The notes under the pieces were generated by a model. It was given only the letters and a program-made list of their open reading frames with translations. It was not told the DNA's origin and ran no database searches. A stretch of DNA of 54,788 nt. Origin: Spirochaetales bacterium. GTDB taxonomy: Bacteria; Spirochaetota; Spirochaetia; Treponematales; Treponemataceae. The position numbers and the translations under genes are program-made. Shown piece by piece: positions 32,714 to 41,564 of the stretch (position 1 is the stretch's first letter; the number at the start of each line of letters is the position of its first letter). The DNA lies in contig QKAR01000152.1 of assembly GCA_003246335.1 (NCBI GenBank), positions 1 to 54,788 on the forward strand, written 5' to 3'.

Positions 32714-33451
32714 GTGAACCCTTTACCATGCATCATAGTCCTTTGCCGCCCCGGGGAGAGCCGAAACATCGGTTCCACGTGCAGGGCGATGAAAAACATG
32801 TCGTGCGCCGAGCTTCGGATCGTCGGAAACAAAGCCGACTACTCTGACGAGCAAGTCAGAACCCTCGCCGTTCACGCCGCCGATATTTGGGAATCGGCGA
32901 AATTTTACGAACCGACCGCGGAGGGACTCCGAGAATCGCTGAGAGACAGCGTGCTTTCGGCGGGAACCACGAGACGGATGGGATATAAGCGCAAGTCGTG
33001 GGGCATGACGCCCGAACAATTCACCGAAAGGGTGCGGGGCATTGGCGACGGCTCCGTCGCCATCGTTTTCGGGAACGAGCGGACGGGCCTTACCGACGAA
33101 GAGCTCGAGTGCTGTTCGGTCGCGATCAACATTCCCTCGAACGATGACTTCCCGTCGCTCAACCTTTCGCATGCCGTTCAAATCATGACGTACGCGCTGT
33201 TTCGCGCATTTGACGGCCACAAACGGGGATACGACGCCGTGACGAAGGACCGACTCGCGCAAACCATCGCGTCGATAAGCGAGTCGATCGATCACGTGGG
33301 CTTGTTTCAACTCGGGGGGAAGCGGGACAACGAGCTGTTCCTGGAGGCGATTTTCGCCCGCGCGGGCCTATCCGAAAGCGAGGCGCGCCGGGTGGAAAAG
33401 CTCTTCAGAAAGCTCGCGTGGGTCAGAACGGGATCGAGTCAGGTTGAATGA
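32714..33451 (+). CDS. trmJ: RNA 2'-O-methyltransferase, TrmJ/TrmH family (SPOUT)
   Basis: 245 aa. SPOUT fold methyltransferase acting on tRNA (2'-O-methylation at position 32 in TrmJ). SAM-knot motifs: IVFGNERTGLTDEEL with the conserved Asn-Glu-Arg, and SNDDFPSLNLSHAVQIMTY. The N-terminus RPGESRNIGSTCRAMKNM is the usual RNA-binding motif with the key Arg. A TTG at 32678 opens a longer frame, but that TTG is the -35 box; the GTG at 32714 lies one base after the predicted +1 and starts the protein where the family starts. The 3' end overlaps the convergent activator gene by 29 nt. Confidence 0.85.
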   Translation: MNPLPCIIVLCRPGESRNIGSTCRAMKNMSCAELRIVGNKADYSDEQVRTLAVHAADIWESAKFYEPTAEGLRESLRDSVLSAGTTRRMGYKRKSWGMTPEQFTERVRGIGDGSVAIVFGNERTGLTDEELECCSVAINIPSNDDFPSLNLSHAVQIMTYALFRAFDGHKRGYDAVTKDRLAQTIASISESIDHVGLFQLGGKRDNELFLEAIFARAGLSESEARRVEKLFRKLAWVRTGSSQVE

Positions 33452-34604
33452 AGACGGCTTCGCTTGCGAGCGCTGCGCGGGAAAGGCAATGATAGAGCTC
33501 TCTCACGTTTCCGGGCCACGTATGGTGAAAGAGCTTGTCGAGAGCCCCTTCGCTTAATTTCTTGCCGTATCGGGGAAGAAAAGACGCCGCGAGGGAGGGA
33601 ATATCCTCGGGCCGATCCCGCAGTGACGGCAGCGCGATTCGCAAAACGTCGATACGATACAGTAAATCGCGCCGAAAAAACCCTTCCTCGACCCGCGAGT
33701 CGAGCGAGCGATTCGTCGCGCATACGAGGCGAAACTCCGACGCCGTCGCCTTCGTCGAGCCAAGGCGAGTCACGGTTCCGTCCTCAATCACCCGAAGGAG
33801 CTTTGGTTGCAGGGAAGGGTCTAAGTCGCCGATTTCGTCCAGGAAAAGGGTTCCGTTGTTCGCGTACGCGACGAGGCCGACGCAATCGCGCGCGTCGGTA
33901 TAGCAACCCCGCTCGGTCCCGAACAGCGCGCTTTCGGCGAGCGTTACGGGCAGGCAACTCACGTTGATCGGAACGAACGGGCCGGGAAGAGCGGAGAGTC
34001 GGTGAATTAACCGCGAAGCGACGTCCTTACCCGTGCCCGTCTCGCCCGTAATGAGAACGGGCTCGCGCAACCGAGCGTATCGCCGAATTAGGCTTCTCGC
34101 CTCGGCCATGGGGCGACTTGAACCGAGGAGCTCAAGCTCGACGCAGTCCGCGGCTTCCGCGGCCGCATACCCGAGGGGGCGGGGTTCCGCCGCGGATTCG
34201 CGGTCGGGAGAGAGAGCTGCGGCGCAAGGGGACGAATCGGGCCGGCATTGGGCCGAAAAAATTCGCTCCACCGAGTCGATGAGAACAGGGGCTGAATAGG
34301 GCATCAAAAAATACCCCGCGGCGCCGAGGGAGCACGTTTCTTTATGGAAGCAAAACGCCCCTTCCCGAGACAGGATAAAAACGGGCCGAGCGCCCGCCGC
34401 CGCTACGACGAGAGGAAGCAAATCGAGGGCGGAGGCTCCGGTCAGCGCGATATCGAAAAAAACGAAATCGATTTCTGAATTTTTGAGGATTGCGGGCGCG
34501 TCGTTGGGGTCGGAAAGGCCCTCAACGGTCCAGGACGAGCGCGTCCGATAAAACAACTCGCGGACGTCTTCGCGGCGAGAAGTGACGAAAAGGACTTTTT
34601 TCAA
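33423..34604 (-). CDS. Degenerate NtrC-like AAA+ protein (pseudoreceiver, altered GAFTGA loop, no HTH)
   Basis: 393 aa. Residues 1-120 resemble a receiver with Asp51 in place, but the acidic pair usually at positions 8-9 is Thr-Ser, and the conserved Lys is Met (AAGYFLMPYS). Residues about 150-390 are a sigma54-interaction AAA+ domain: Walker A GETGTGKD, Walker B GTLFLDEIGDLD, arginine-rich FFRRDLLYRIDVLRIALPSL and WPGNVREL. The sigma54-contacting loop GAFTGA is GCYTDA. The protein ends right after the AAA+ lid with no Fis-type DNA-binding domain. It probably still hydrolyses ATP. The TTG start at 34604 has AAAGGG upstream. It is last in the ctpA-rsmE-wecG-like operon. Confidence 0.85.
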   Translation of the reverse strand: MKKVLFVTSRREDVRELFYRTRSSWTVEGLSDPNDAPAILKNSEIDFVFFDIALTGASALDLLPLVVAAAGARPVFILSREGAFCFHKETCSLGAAGYFLMPYSAPVLIDSVERIFSAQCRPDSSPCAAALSPDRESAAEPRPLGYAAAEAADCVELELLGSSRPMAEARSLIRRYARLREPVLITGETGTGKDVASRLIHRLSALPGPFVPINVSCLPVTLAESALFGTERGCYTDARDCVGLVAYANNGTLFLDEIGDLDPSLQPKLLRVIEDGTVTRLGSTKATASEFRLVCATNRSLDSRVEEGFFRRDLLYRIDVLRIALPSLRDRPEDIPSLAASFLPRYGKKLSEGALDKLFHHTWPGNVRELYHCLSRAALASEAVFIQPDSIPF

Positions 34605-34643
34605 CGCAAAATCCCTTTGTTTCTCGCCTCGGCGCGCGTCGCG

Positions 34644-35387
34644 CTAGGAAGAGGTCCGAAACAGCCGGTAGTACACCAGCAAAAGCTTATACCATATATA
34701 TTGGAAAATTCTGAAAATTCTTAACGGATTTTTAACAATTAGGGGAAAATATTCGAGGCCTCGCTCAAAAGTCTCCTCCGAGACGCGCCGTTTTCGCTCG
34801 GAGAAAATATCGATGACGTCCGAATTCCAAATATAGATGCCCCCGTGCAATTTCGACCAGTTCCGTCCTATCCATTTTTGCCCGCCGGGAACGCCGTCGC
34901 CGACGAGCACGAGCGAGGGATTCGCCTTCGTGATCGCCGTCAGGATATTTCGCTCCATGCTCTTATGGTAATAGCCCGCGAATCTCCCGACGAGACTTAA
35001 GTGGGGAAACGTGCTGCGAACGTTTCGCTCGGCCTGCAACAGGCTTCGGTGTTGGGCTCCCAGCAAATAGAGCGATTTATAGTAGCGCTCCAAGATCGAC
35101 AGCGTTCCGATGATGAGCGAAAAAGGCTGCCACCGCTCGGGTATTTTCTTTTTGAGGAAACGTGCCCCATGAATGAGGCTTTTCGACGTCGGGAGGACCA
35201 GCGCCGCCTTGGAAACCATATTTTTGAACTCGCTTCTATGACGGGCGCGCAATACGTCCCAGAGGGATACGAGCATAACGTGCTGCGGGCCTTCGCGCTC
35301 AAGCAAGCCAAGAACCACCGATTCAAGATCCTCGGGACGAACGATATCGAGCGGGACTTTCAAGAACTCTATTCTTTCAACTGCCAA
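34644..35387 (-). CDS. WecG/TagA/CpsF-family glycosyltransferase
   Basis: 247 aa. Family members transfer N-acetylmannosaminuronate or N-acetylmannosamine to a lipid-linked precursor in surface polysaccharide synthesis. Family features: KVPLDIVRPEDLESVVLGLL at the N-terminus, LVLPTSKSLIHGARFL, LYLLGAQHRSLLQAERNV, SLVLVGDGVPGGQKWIGRNW and the C-terminal RRVSEETFERGLEYF with basic residues for membrane association. The start is a TTG at 35387 with GGAG upstream, overlapping the rsmE 3' end by 19 nt. The actual sugar and acceptor are unknown. Confidence 0.83.
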   Translation of the reverse strand: MAVERIEFLKVPLDIVRPEDLESVVLGLLEREGPQHVMLVSLWDVLRARHRSEFKNMVSKAALVLPTSKSLIHGARFLKKKIPERWQPFSLIIGTLSILERYYKSLYLLGAQHRSLLQAERNVRSTFPHLSLVGRFAGYYHKSMERNILTAITKANPSLVLVGDGVPGGQKWIGRNWSKLHGGIYIWNSDVIDIFSERKRRVSEETFERGLEYFPLIVKNPLRIFRIFQYIWYKLLLVYYRLFRTSS

Positions 35388-36190
35388 TTTCCGGACTCCA
35401 GTAGGACCGATTGAACCGCGGCTATCCCATACAGCGCGGCGGTTTCCGCCCTGAGAATATTCGTTTTAAAATGCACGCAGGCGAACCCGGCGAGGTCAAG
35501 AAGGCCGATTTCCCGGGGAGACATGCCACCCTCGGGACCGACGGCGATCGCCGTCATGCCGGTTGCCGTCTCAAGATACTCATGGAGACTTTTTCGCGCA
35601 AGGGGTGCCTCTGAAAGAGCGATCGCCACGGAAGTTCCGACCGATTCGGCTGAAACCTCCGCCCAAGCCGAGCCGACCGAGGTCGAGGGAACGGGCGGTA
35701 GAACGCGCGTGGCGATGGGCGATCCGCTTTGTTGCATCGCTTCCTTCACGATTCTTTCCCAGCGTTCGGTTTTCGCGCCGCCAAGCTCGCCGGAAGCGAC
35801 GCACCGGTCCCCGATCACGGGAACGATGACGGAAACGCCCGTTTCGGTCGCTTGGCGCACGACCTGATCCATCCGCGGTCCCTTTAGCACCCACTGAAAA
35901 AGAACGATCTGGGGGAACCGAGAAGGGAGCGCGGATAGCGCCGGCATGGAATCGCCCGCCGAGAATTCGCGCGCGGCGGGGCCCGATGCATCTTTCGTGA
36001 GCAGGACGGTCTTGGAGTCGCGCTGGATTTCGGACACGAGCATCGAACCTAAAGAACCGTCCGGAAAGCGCACGTCTAAGCGACCGCCTTCGGACATACG
36101 CAAAACTTGGACTAAATACCGATAGTCCTTCCCGGATAGGGATACCGCGCCCGATTCGTCAAGGGGCGCGGAAACAACGAACTGACGCAT
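35369..36190 (-). CDS. rsmE: 16S rRNA m3U1498 methyltransferase
   Basis: 273 aa. SPOUT-family enzyme that methylates N3 of U1498 in 16S rRNA. HxxxVLR-like motif KDYRYLVQVLRMSEGG and a PUA-like N-terminal domain are followed by LKGPRMDQVVRQATETGV, ERIVKEAMQQSG, AIAVGPEGGMSPREI and LRAETAALYGIAAVQ, the SAM-binding knot. The ATG at 36190 is 12 nt after the ctpA stop, so it is part of the same operon. Identification is firm. Confidence 0.93.
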   Translation of the reverse strand: MRQFVVSAPLDESGAVSLSGKDYRYLVQVLRMSEGGRLDVRFPDGSLGSMLVSEIQRDSKTVLLTKDASGPAAREFSAGDSMPALSALPSRFPQIVLFQWVLKGPRMDQVVRQATETGVSVIVPVIGDRCVASGELGGAKTERWERIVKEAMQQSGSPIATRVLPPVPSTSVGSAWAEVSAESVGTSVAIALSEAPLARKSLHEYLETATGMTAIAVGPEGGMSPREIGLLDLAGFACVHFKTNILRAETAALYGIAAVQSVLLESGNWQLKE

Positions 36191-36202
36191 CTGGACTAAG
36201 CG

Positions 36203-37732
36203 TTATGGTTGGGGTACGAGGGTCGAAGGATCAACGCCCGAGGCCGCGAGCTTTTCCGCGTCCTGTCCGGCGATCCCCGCCTTCACCGTCTCCTGCAATT
36301 CCCGCACGGTTTTCGTCGTCGTGAGCAAGGCAGGCACGTCCTCTCGCAGCAGAATATCAACGGCCGCCTTGAGCTGAACGTCGTACGCGAGGTCGTAGAG
36401 GGGGCTAATCCTCGTGCGATAATATTCCTGCGTTATTAGCCGTTTCAGCACGCGCTGTTGCACGGGATACGCTTTCGAAAGTTCCTGCGCGAACGAGTCC
36501 GCTTTCGAAAGGGCGCTCTCGCCGGCGACGGCAACCCAATCCGCGATTTTCGTCGTCGCCAAAAGCTCGGTTAATGCCTTCTCTTCCGCGTCAGACAACG
36601 CCGGAAACAACACTTCCCGATCCGGGGGAATCCCGAGCTTATCGATATTCGCATCGCTTGGCGTGTAGTACCGAGCCATCGTCATTTTCATCGCGTCGTC
36701 GTTTAACAGATCGATAACTTGCTGTACGGAGCCCTTTCCGTAACTCGTCTCGCCGACGAGATAGGCAAGTCGATCGTCCTTCAGCGCCCCGGAAAGAATT
36801 TCGGCGGCGCTCGCCGAGCCCTTATTGATGAGCACGACGATGGGAATGCTCGTATCGAAGGTCGTTTTCGCCTTGCTCGCCATGAACTGTTGGTTCTGGT
36901 ACGTCAGGCGCGATCGAGTAGAGACGATTACCCCCGAGTCGATGAATTTATCAGCGACGTCGACGACGCTCGTGATTAACCCGCCCGGATCGTTCCGCAA
37001 ATCGATGATGAGTTTGGAATACCCCGCTTTTTTGAAGCTATCGAGAGCTTCCTGCACGCGCTCAGGCGTCGCCGGTGTGAATTCGATAATGCGCAAATAC
37101 CCGATTCCGTTATCCATCATCGTGTACTTCACCGTGGGAACCTCGATCAACGCCCGCGTAAGGGTCACGGGGAATTCGAGGTTTTTGCCGCGACGGAGGG
37201 TAATGGTCACGTTTGTCCCCACGGGTCCGCGCAACTTCGCGAGCACGTCCTCCATGGTTATGTCGGCCGTGTCCTGACCATCGATAGTGATGATAAGATC
37301 GCCTGGCTGGACGCCGGCCTTCCACCCCGGGGTGTCCTCGATGGGGGAAGCGACTTCGACCCACGCGGGTTTTTCGGGCGTAGAGTCGAGTGGCTTCGAT
37401 ATCGAAAGCCCCACCCCGCCGAAGGCGCCGGTCGTCGTATCCTTGAGGCTCGTCCCCAAAAGGCTTTCGGAATCGATATAGGTCGTATACGGATCCTTGA
37501 GCGAGTCGAGCATTCCCTGCATCGCGCCCTCGTAGAGCACTTTAGGGTCTACCGCGTCAACGTAATTATCCTGCACGAATTTAAAAACGTATTGGAATAG
37601 CTGTATGTACCGATCGGAATTCCTCTCGTTATCGTCCTTGCTCTGCGAAAAAACCGAGGGCGAAACAAGGGTGAACGCTAGCATGGCGACGGAAAACGCG
37701 ACCGCGCCGAACCATAGTTTTTTTGGACTCAT
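36203..37732 (-). CDS. ctpA: Carboxy-terminal processing protease (S41, PDZ domain)
   Basis: 509 aa. N-terminal membrane/signal segment (KKLWFGAVAFSVAMLAFTLV), so it acts in the periplasm. A PDZ domain at about residues 90-190 contains GWKAGVQPGDLIITIDGQD. The S41 protease core has LIIDLRNDPGGL, NKGSASAAEILSGAL with the nucleophile Ser, and GETSYGKGSVQQV with the general-base Lys. The C-terminal extension is rich in helices. The upstream frame to 37762 is rejected: TTGACA-18-GAAAAT puts +1 at 37733, next to the ATG at 37732. First gene of an operon with rsmE, the WecG-like gene and the degenerate activator. Confidence 0.9.
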   Translation of the reverse strand: MSPKKLWFGAVAFSVAMLAFTLVSPSVFSQSKDDNERNSDRYIQLFQYVFKFVQDNYVDAVDPKVLYEGAMQGMLDSLKDPYTTYIDSESLLGTSLKDTTTGAFGGVGLSISKPLDSTPEKPAWVEVASPIEDTPGWKAGVQPGDLIITIDGQDTADITMEDVLAKLRGPVGTNVTITLRRGKNLEFPVTLTRALIEVPTVKYTMMDNGIGYLRIIEFTPATPERVQEALDSFKKAGYSKLIIDLRNDPGGLITSVVDVADKFIDSGVIVSTRSRLTYQNQQFMASKAKTTFDTSIPIVVLINKGSASAAEILSGALKDDRLAYLVGETSYGKGSVQQVIDLLNDDAMKMTMARYYTPSDANIDKLGIPPDREVLFPALSDAEEKALTELLATTKIADWVAVAGESALSKADSFAQELSKAYPVQQRVLKRLITQEYYRTRISPLYDLAYDVQLKAAVDILLREDVPALLTTTKTVRELQETVKAGIAGQDAEKLAASGVDPSTLVPQP

Positions 37733-37739
37733 GAGCATC

Positions 37740-37769
37740 ATTTTCGGGCGAAGCAAGACCATTTGTCAA
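37740..37769 (-). promoter_or_regulatory. ctpA operon promoter; leaderless
   Basis: Minus-strand TTGACA (37764-37769), 18-nt spacer, GAAAAT (37740-37745). Expected +1 is 37733, one base before the ATG. Confidence 0.65.
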
Positions 37770-37791
37770 GCAAGTTGCGGGGAGAAGGCTC

Positions 37792-37820
37792 TTGACCGCC
37801 GAACGGATGTTTCGTAGACT
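37792..37820 (+). promoter_or_regulatory. Promoter of the minD-fapA-lgt operon
   Basis: TTGACC (37792-37797), 17-nt spacer, TAGACT (37815-37820). Expected +1 is 37827, 2 nt before the ATG at 37829. Confidence 0.65.
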
Positions 37821-37828
37821 TTACCATA

Positions 37829-38227
37829 ATGCGTTTCCGATCACTGGAATATCCAATTCTTTCATTATATGAGATTCTCAGGTCGATCAGTCTCGTCCGC
37901 GCTGGCGCGGTCGTCGGCGGTCAGCCGTTGCCGATCACCTGGTATGCCGGAATCCCCCTATTGTGCGTCATGCCCATCATCTTCGCGCTGCTGGCGGCGG
38001 ACGAGGCCAAAAACGCGCCGATACTGGGCGTCGCGGCGCTTATTAAGTCGCTTGGGGTTTTGTCCCTGGCGGCGTTCGCCGCGAGCGAATTCCCGAACGC
38101 CATTCGGTTCAGCGCGGCAGGCGATTTTACGGCCATCCTTATCCTCTCGGTATCCGTGCTATTCGGCGTCGCCGACCTGGTCGTCGCGCTACTGTGCATA
38201 AAGAAGGCGCGCAAGCTATGCAAATAA
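37829..38227 (+). CDS. Small integral membrane protein, unknown
   Basis: 132 aa with three or four hydrophobic segments (IPLLCVMPIIFALLA, LGVLSLAAFAAS, ILILSVSVLFGVADLVVALL). No family recognised. First gene of the operon with the MinD-like ATPase, FapA-like protein and lgt; its stop overlaps the ATPase start by 10 nt, so the two are coupled. The start is set by the TTGACC-17-TAGACT promoter, with a leader of only 2 nt and no Shine-Dalgarno. It could help anchor the ATPase at the membrane, but that is only a suggestion from context. Confidence 0.75.
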   Translation: MRFRSLEYPILSLYEILRSISLVRAGAVVGGQPLPITWYAGIPLLCVMPIIFALLAADEAKNAPILGVAALIKSLGVLSLAAFAASEFPNAIRFSAAGDFTAILILSVSVLFGVADLVVALLCIKKARKLCK

Positions 38228-39351
38228 TTCCTGTCGCGAGCGGAAAGGGTGGCGTGGGGAAAAGCCTTTTGTCGGCTAATCTTGCCATTGCGCTGTCGCA
38301 GGCGGGAAAACGCGTCTTATTGGCGGACCTTGATTTAGGAGCCTCAAACCTTCATTTAGTGTTAGGCGTCCACGCGCCTAAGGCCGGTATCGGGACCTTC
38401 CTAACCGGTACGACACCGTTTGAGGACGCGCTCGTCCGCACGGACTACCCAAACCTGACCTTTATCCCGGGCGATTCGGAGATTCCCGGACTTACGGCGC
38501 TGAGGGCCCCGCAAAAATCATCCCTGACGAAAAAAATGCTTTCATTCGACGCCGACTACCTCATCCTCGATCTTGGGGCGGGAACGCACCTCGGCATCCT
38601 CGATTTTTTCCTGCTTTCCCCGCAGGGCATCGTCGTCACCTCGCCAACGGTAACCGCGACGCTGAACGCGTATTTATTTTTGAAGAACGCGGTTTTCCGG
38701 CTCATGTACGGCTGTTTTAAGAAAGGCTCGCCCGCATGGGAAAAACTCGAAAAACTGAAATCGGATTCCGCTTCCCTCCAGCGAATGTATATCCCGAATA
38801 TTTTGCAAGAGATCGCGAAAGTGGACCCCGAAAGCGCGGCTCGATTTCGCGAGCGCATAGCGACCTTTCGTCCGCGCCTCGTCATGAACATGATCGACAA
38901 TCCAAAGGACGCCGACAAGGCCCTGAAAATTCGGCGGTCCTGCAAAGAATACCTTGGCGTGGAGCTTGAGCATTTGGGGGTTATTTACCGCGATACGGTT
39001 CAGGATACCGCCCTCGCCTCCCGGCTCCCGGTAATCGTGTATAAGCCGCAGTCTATGCTCTCGCAGGCTGTTTACCGCATCGCCGACAAAGTGCTCCAAT
39101 CGGAAGACGCGTCTTTCGGGGAAGCCGAGGACGTCGACGAGAGCTTTCACACCGCAGAGCTCGAGGCCACGATCGATTTCGACTCAAAAATGTCGTACGT
39201 CGAGGAGCTCGTCGGCACCGGCGCGCTTTCGATGGGCGACCTCGCCGAGACTATTAAGTCGCAACAGTACGAAATATCCACGCTCCGCAAAGAAAACGTC
39301 CTTCTTAAAACAAAAATAGCCCGCGCGATCCAGCAGGGGTATCGCCTATGA
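38218..39351 (+). CDS. MinD/FlhG-like ParA-family ATPase with C-terminal extension
   Basis: 377 aa. Deviant Walker A SGKGGVGKSLLSANLAIALS near the N-terminus, LLADLDLGASNLHLVLG and LILDLGAGTHLGI with Walker B and the catalytic region. The core ends near residue 270; about 100 more residues form an acidic linker and a predicted coiled coil (TIKSQQYEISTLRKENVLLK). FlhG-like proteins control the number or position of flagella or other polar structures; this one could act in spatial organisation of periplasmic flagella, but no flagellar gene is in the window. ATG at 38218 starts exactly at the ATPase core. Followed 23 nt later by the FapA-like gene. Confidence 0.85.
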   Translation: MQIIPVASGKGGVGKSLLSANLAIALSQAGKRVLLADLDLGASNLHLVLGVHAPKAGIGTFLTGTTPFEDALVRTDYPNLTFIPGDSEIPGLTALRAPQKSSLTKKMLSFDADYLILDLGAGTHLGILDFFLLSPQGIVVTSPTVTATLNAYLFLKNAVFRLMYGCFKKGSPAWEKLEKLKSDSASLQRMYIPNILQEIAKVDPESAARFRERIATFRPRLVMNMIDNPKDADKALKIRRSCKEYLGVELEHLGVIYRDTVQDTALASRLPVIVYKPQSMLSQAVYRIADKVLQSEDASFGEAEDVDESFHTAELEATIDFDSKMSYVEELVGTGALSMGDLAETIKSQQYEISTLRKENVLLKTKIARAIQQGYRL

Positions 39352-39374
39352 GCCTCGATTTGGAAACGTGAATA

Positions 39375-41552
39375 ATGGGCAAAAAAACTTGGTCGATAGA
39401 GGAAAACCCAAAAAGTAAAAGATGGTTTTTCGTCATAAAAGCGGAAGCCGACGAAGAATCCTATCCGTCGATAGACGATATCAAAAACGCCGCGATCGAA
39501 TTGGGCATCGACTCCTTTTCGCTTCTCTCGGACGAAGCACTCAAACAAGGCATTAACGGCGCCAAAAACGCGCCCGGAGAGGAATACACGTTCCCTATCG
39601 TCATAGAGCCGAACTTTGACGCGCGCGTCATCGTCGCGCCCGATAAAACGTCCGCGCAGCTGTATGTTCGCAAGGCGGCGGACCGCCGCGTTGCTCTCGA
39701 TCTCAAACTCATTTCCGTCGTCCTCAACAACAGTAAGCTCAAGGGAATGAACGCGGAGCTAATCCGGGCAAGAATCAACGAATTCAAGGATTCGCCCGAC
39801 CTTGAGCTTAAAAACTTCGTGATTGCGAGCGGGACGCCGCCGGGCCGGGGTAAGGACCGGGAGCTCGTCCCAAAGATCGAGTGGTTGGCGGAAGAGGAAA
39901 AAGACAAAATCATCGCGCGTATCGCCGAAGCGCGGGACTCCGACAAGCTTACGGAGGAAGACCGTCTTTTCCCCATCGCGGACGCCGAGCTCGCCGCAAT
40001 GGTCGAGCAACATCAAATTCTCTATGAACTCACACCCGCCGAGCAGGGTACCGAGGGAGAGGACGTTTTTGGAAAGCCAATCGCGGGCCTCCCGGGCAAC
40101 GATCCTTTCATACAGGCGACGCAAAACATCTCGATCGGCGCCTCCGGCTTTAAGGCCGAAGCGAGCGGCGTACTCATAGAATCGCGGGCCGGAGACGGCT
40201 TGCGCATGCGCGTAATCCCGTACGCCGACGGCAAGGCCACACCGCTCGTCGCGCAGGACGAAATGAGCGTTTCGCTCATCCTCGAAAGCGAGATCGGCGC
40301 CGGCGAGCCCCTTTCGGCGACCGCCGCGCTCGACACGATCGCGAAGCAGGGGATTCAAGGCAGCATCGATCGAGCGCTCATAGAATCGACGATCGAAACC
40401 GTCCGAACGACGAAGAAAAGCGCGGAGATCACGATTCTTTCGGGGAAAGCCGCCATTCCCCCGGGGGGATATCGGCTTTCTTGGGCGGCTGGAACGCCGC
40501 TCGCGGCGGCGGCGGCAACCCTTCAAGAAGGAGATGCTTTCCTCACGGCGGAACTCTTCCCGAAAGGCGCCGACGGAACGAACGTTTACGGAAAGCCCAT
40601 CGCGGCGGAAGGTGCCCAAGGCGAAACGCTGCCCGCCCACGACGACACTATCGAGGAAGCGAAAGAAGGAAACGTAATCACTTTCGTCGCCAAGAAAGCC
40701 GGTTCGCTCAGCACCTCGGAAAACGGGCTTTCCATTTCAGACGCGCGCGAAATCGTCGGCGATATCGACGAGGCGTTCGGGGACGTGCAGTTCCCGGGCA
40801 ATCTTTCCGTGAGGGGCAACGTTCATAACGGGCGTTCGGTAAAGTCGACGGGGAACCTTTCGATTGAGGGAAAAGCCCTCGCGTCGCTTCTTTCCGCGGA
40901 CGAAAACGTCTCGATGAAAGGCGGTATCTCCGGCGCCGGACGCGGGACCGTTTGGGCTAAAAAAGCCGTGCATCTTTCGTTCGCTGAAAACGCCCGGCTC
41001 CTCGCGGGGGGCGACGTCATCGTCGACGATTATTGCTTCCAATGCGTCGTCAAGACGAATCGCACGCTCGTCATGGGCGGCGCCCCCGGGGTTTTGCTCG
41101 GAGGTTCCGTGCGCGCGTCGAAAGGCGTTGAGGTGAACGAGCTCGGCTCGAAAAAAACGATACGAACGAGCATTTCGTTCGGGCAAAACTATCTCATCGG
41201 GGATCAAATCGAGGTCTGCGAGCGAGAGGTTCAGAAAATTAAGGAATCGATCGAGAAAATCGACGACGCGATGAAAGTCACCTCGTCGACGTCTCCGGAA
41301 ATCCACGAACTCCGCAGGAAAAAACTCGAATTGCTCAAGCGCAACGAAAAGCTGACGGTGCGCATTTTCACGCTGAAGGAGCAATTCGAGACGCATATCA
41401 TCTCGCACGTGCGCGTCGAAAACACCGCGTATCCCGGCGTCGTGCTCGAATCGCACGGCCGCTATTACGAAGTGCGAGAGCCTAAACATCACGTAATATT
41501 CATATTCGATCAGGCTACCGGTCAGATCGTGTGTAACCCCATCGAACTCTAG
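39375..41552 (+). CDS. FapA-family (DUF342) protein
   Basis: 725 aa. The DUF342 core occupies about residues 130-600. Recurrent family motifs are visible: ELTPAEQGTEGEDVFGKPIA, LPGNDPF, LFPKGADGTNVYGKPIAAEG, and a glycine-rich beta-helix segment (VRGNVHNGRSVKSTGNLSIE, MKGGISGAGRGTVWAKKAVH). A coiled coil lies at about residues 615-670. Members are widespread in spirochaetes and other bacteria and have been linked to polymer-like assemblies and polar localisation; the exact function is unclear. The first 100 residues are a distinct N-terminal domain. It sits between the MinD-like ATPase and lgt in one operon. Confidence 0.85.
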   Translation: MGKKTWSIEENPKSKRWFFVIKAEADEESYPSIDDIKNAAIELGIDSFSLLSDEALKQGINGAKNAPGEEYTFPIVIEPNFDARVIVAPDKTSAQLYVRKAADRRVALDLKLISVVLNNSKLKGMNAELIRARINEFKDSPDLELKNFVIASGTPPGRGKDRELVPKIEWLAEEEKDKIIARIAEARDSDKLTEEDRLFPIADAELAAMVEQHQILYELTPAEQGTEGEDVFGKPIAGLPGNDPFIQATQNISIGASGFKAEASGVLIESRAGDGLRMRVIPYADGKATPLVAQDEMSVSLILESEIGAGEPLSATAALDTIAKQGIQGSIDRALIESTIETVRTTKKSAEITILSGKAAIPPGGYRLSWAAGTPLAAAAATLQEGDAFLTAELFPKGADGTNVYGKPIAAEGAQGETLPAHDDTIEEAKEGNVITFVAKKAGSLSTSENGLSISDAREIVGDIDEAFGDVQFPGNLSVRGNVHNGRSVKSTGNLSIEGKALASLLSADENVSMKGGISGAGRGTVWAKKAVHLSFAENARLLAGGDVIVDDYCFQCVVKTNRTLVMGGAPGVLLGGSVRASKGVEVNELGSKKTIRTSISFGQNYLIGDQIEVCEREVQKIKESIEKIDDAMKVTSSTSPEIHELRRKKLELLKRNEKLTVRIFTLKEQFETHIISHVRVENTAYPGVVLESHGRYYEVREPKHHVIFIFDQATGQIVCNPIEL

Positions 41553-41564
41553 CAGGAGAACCGC

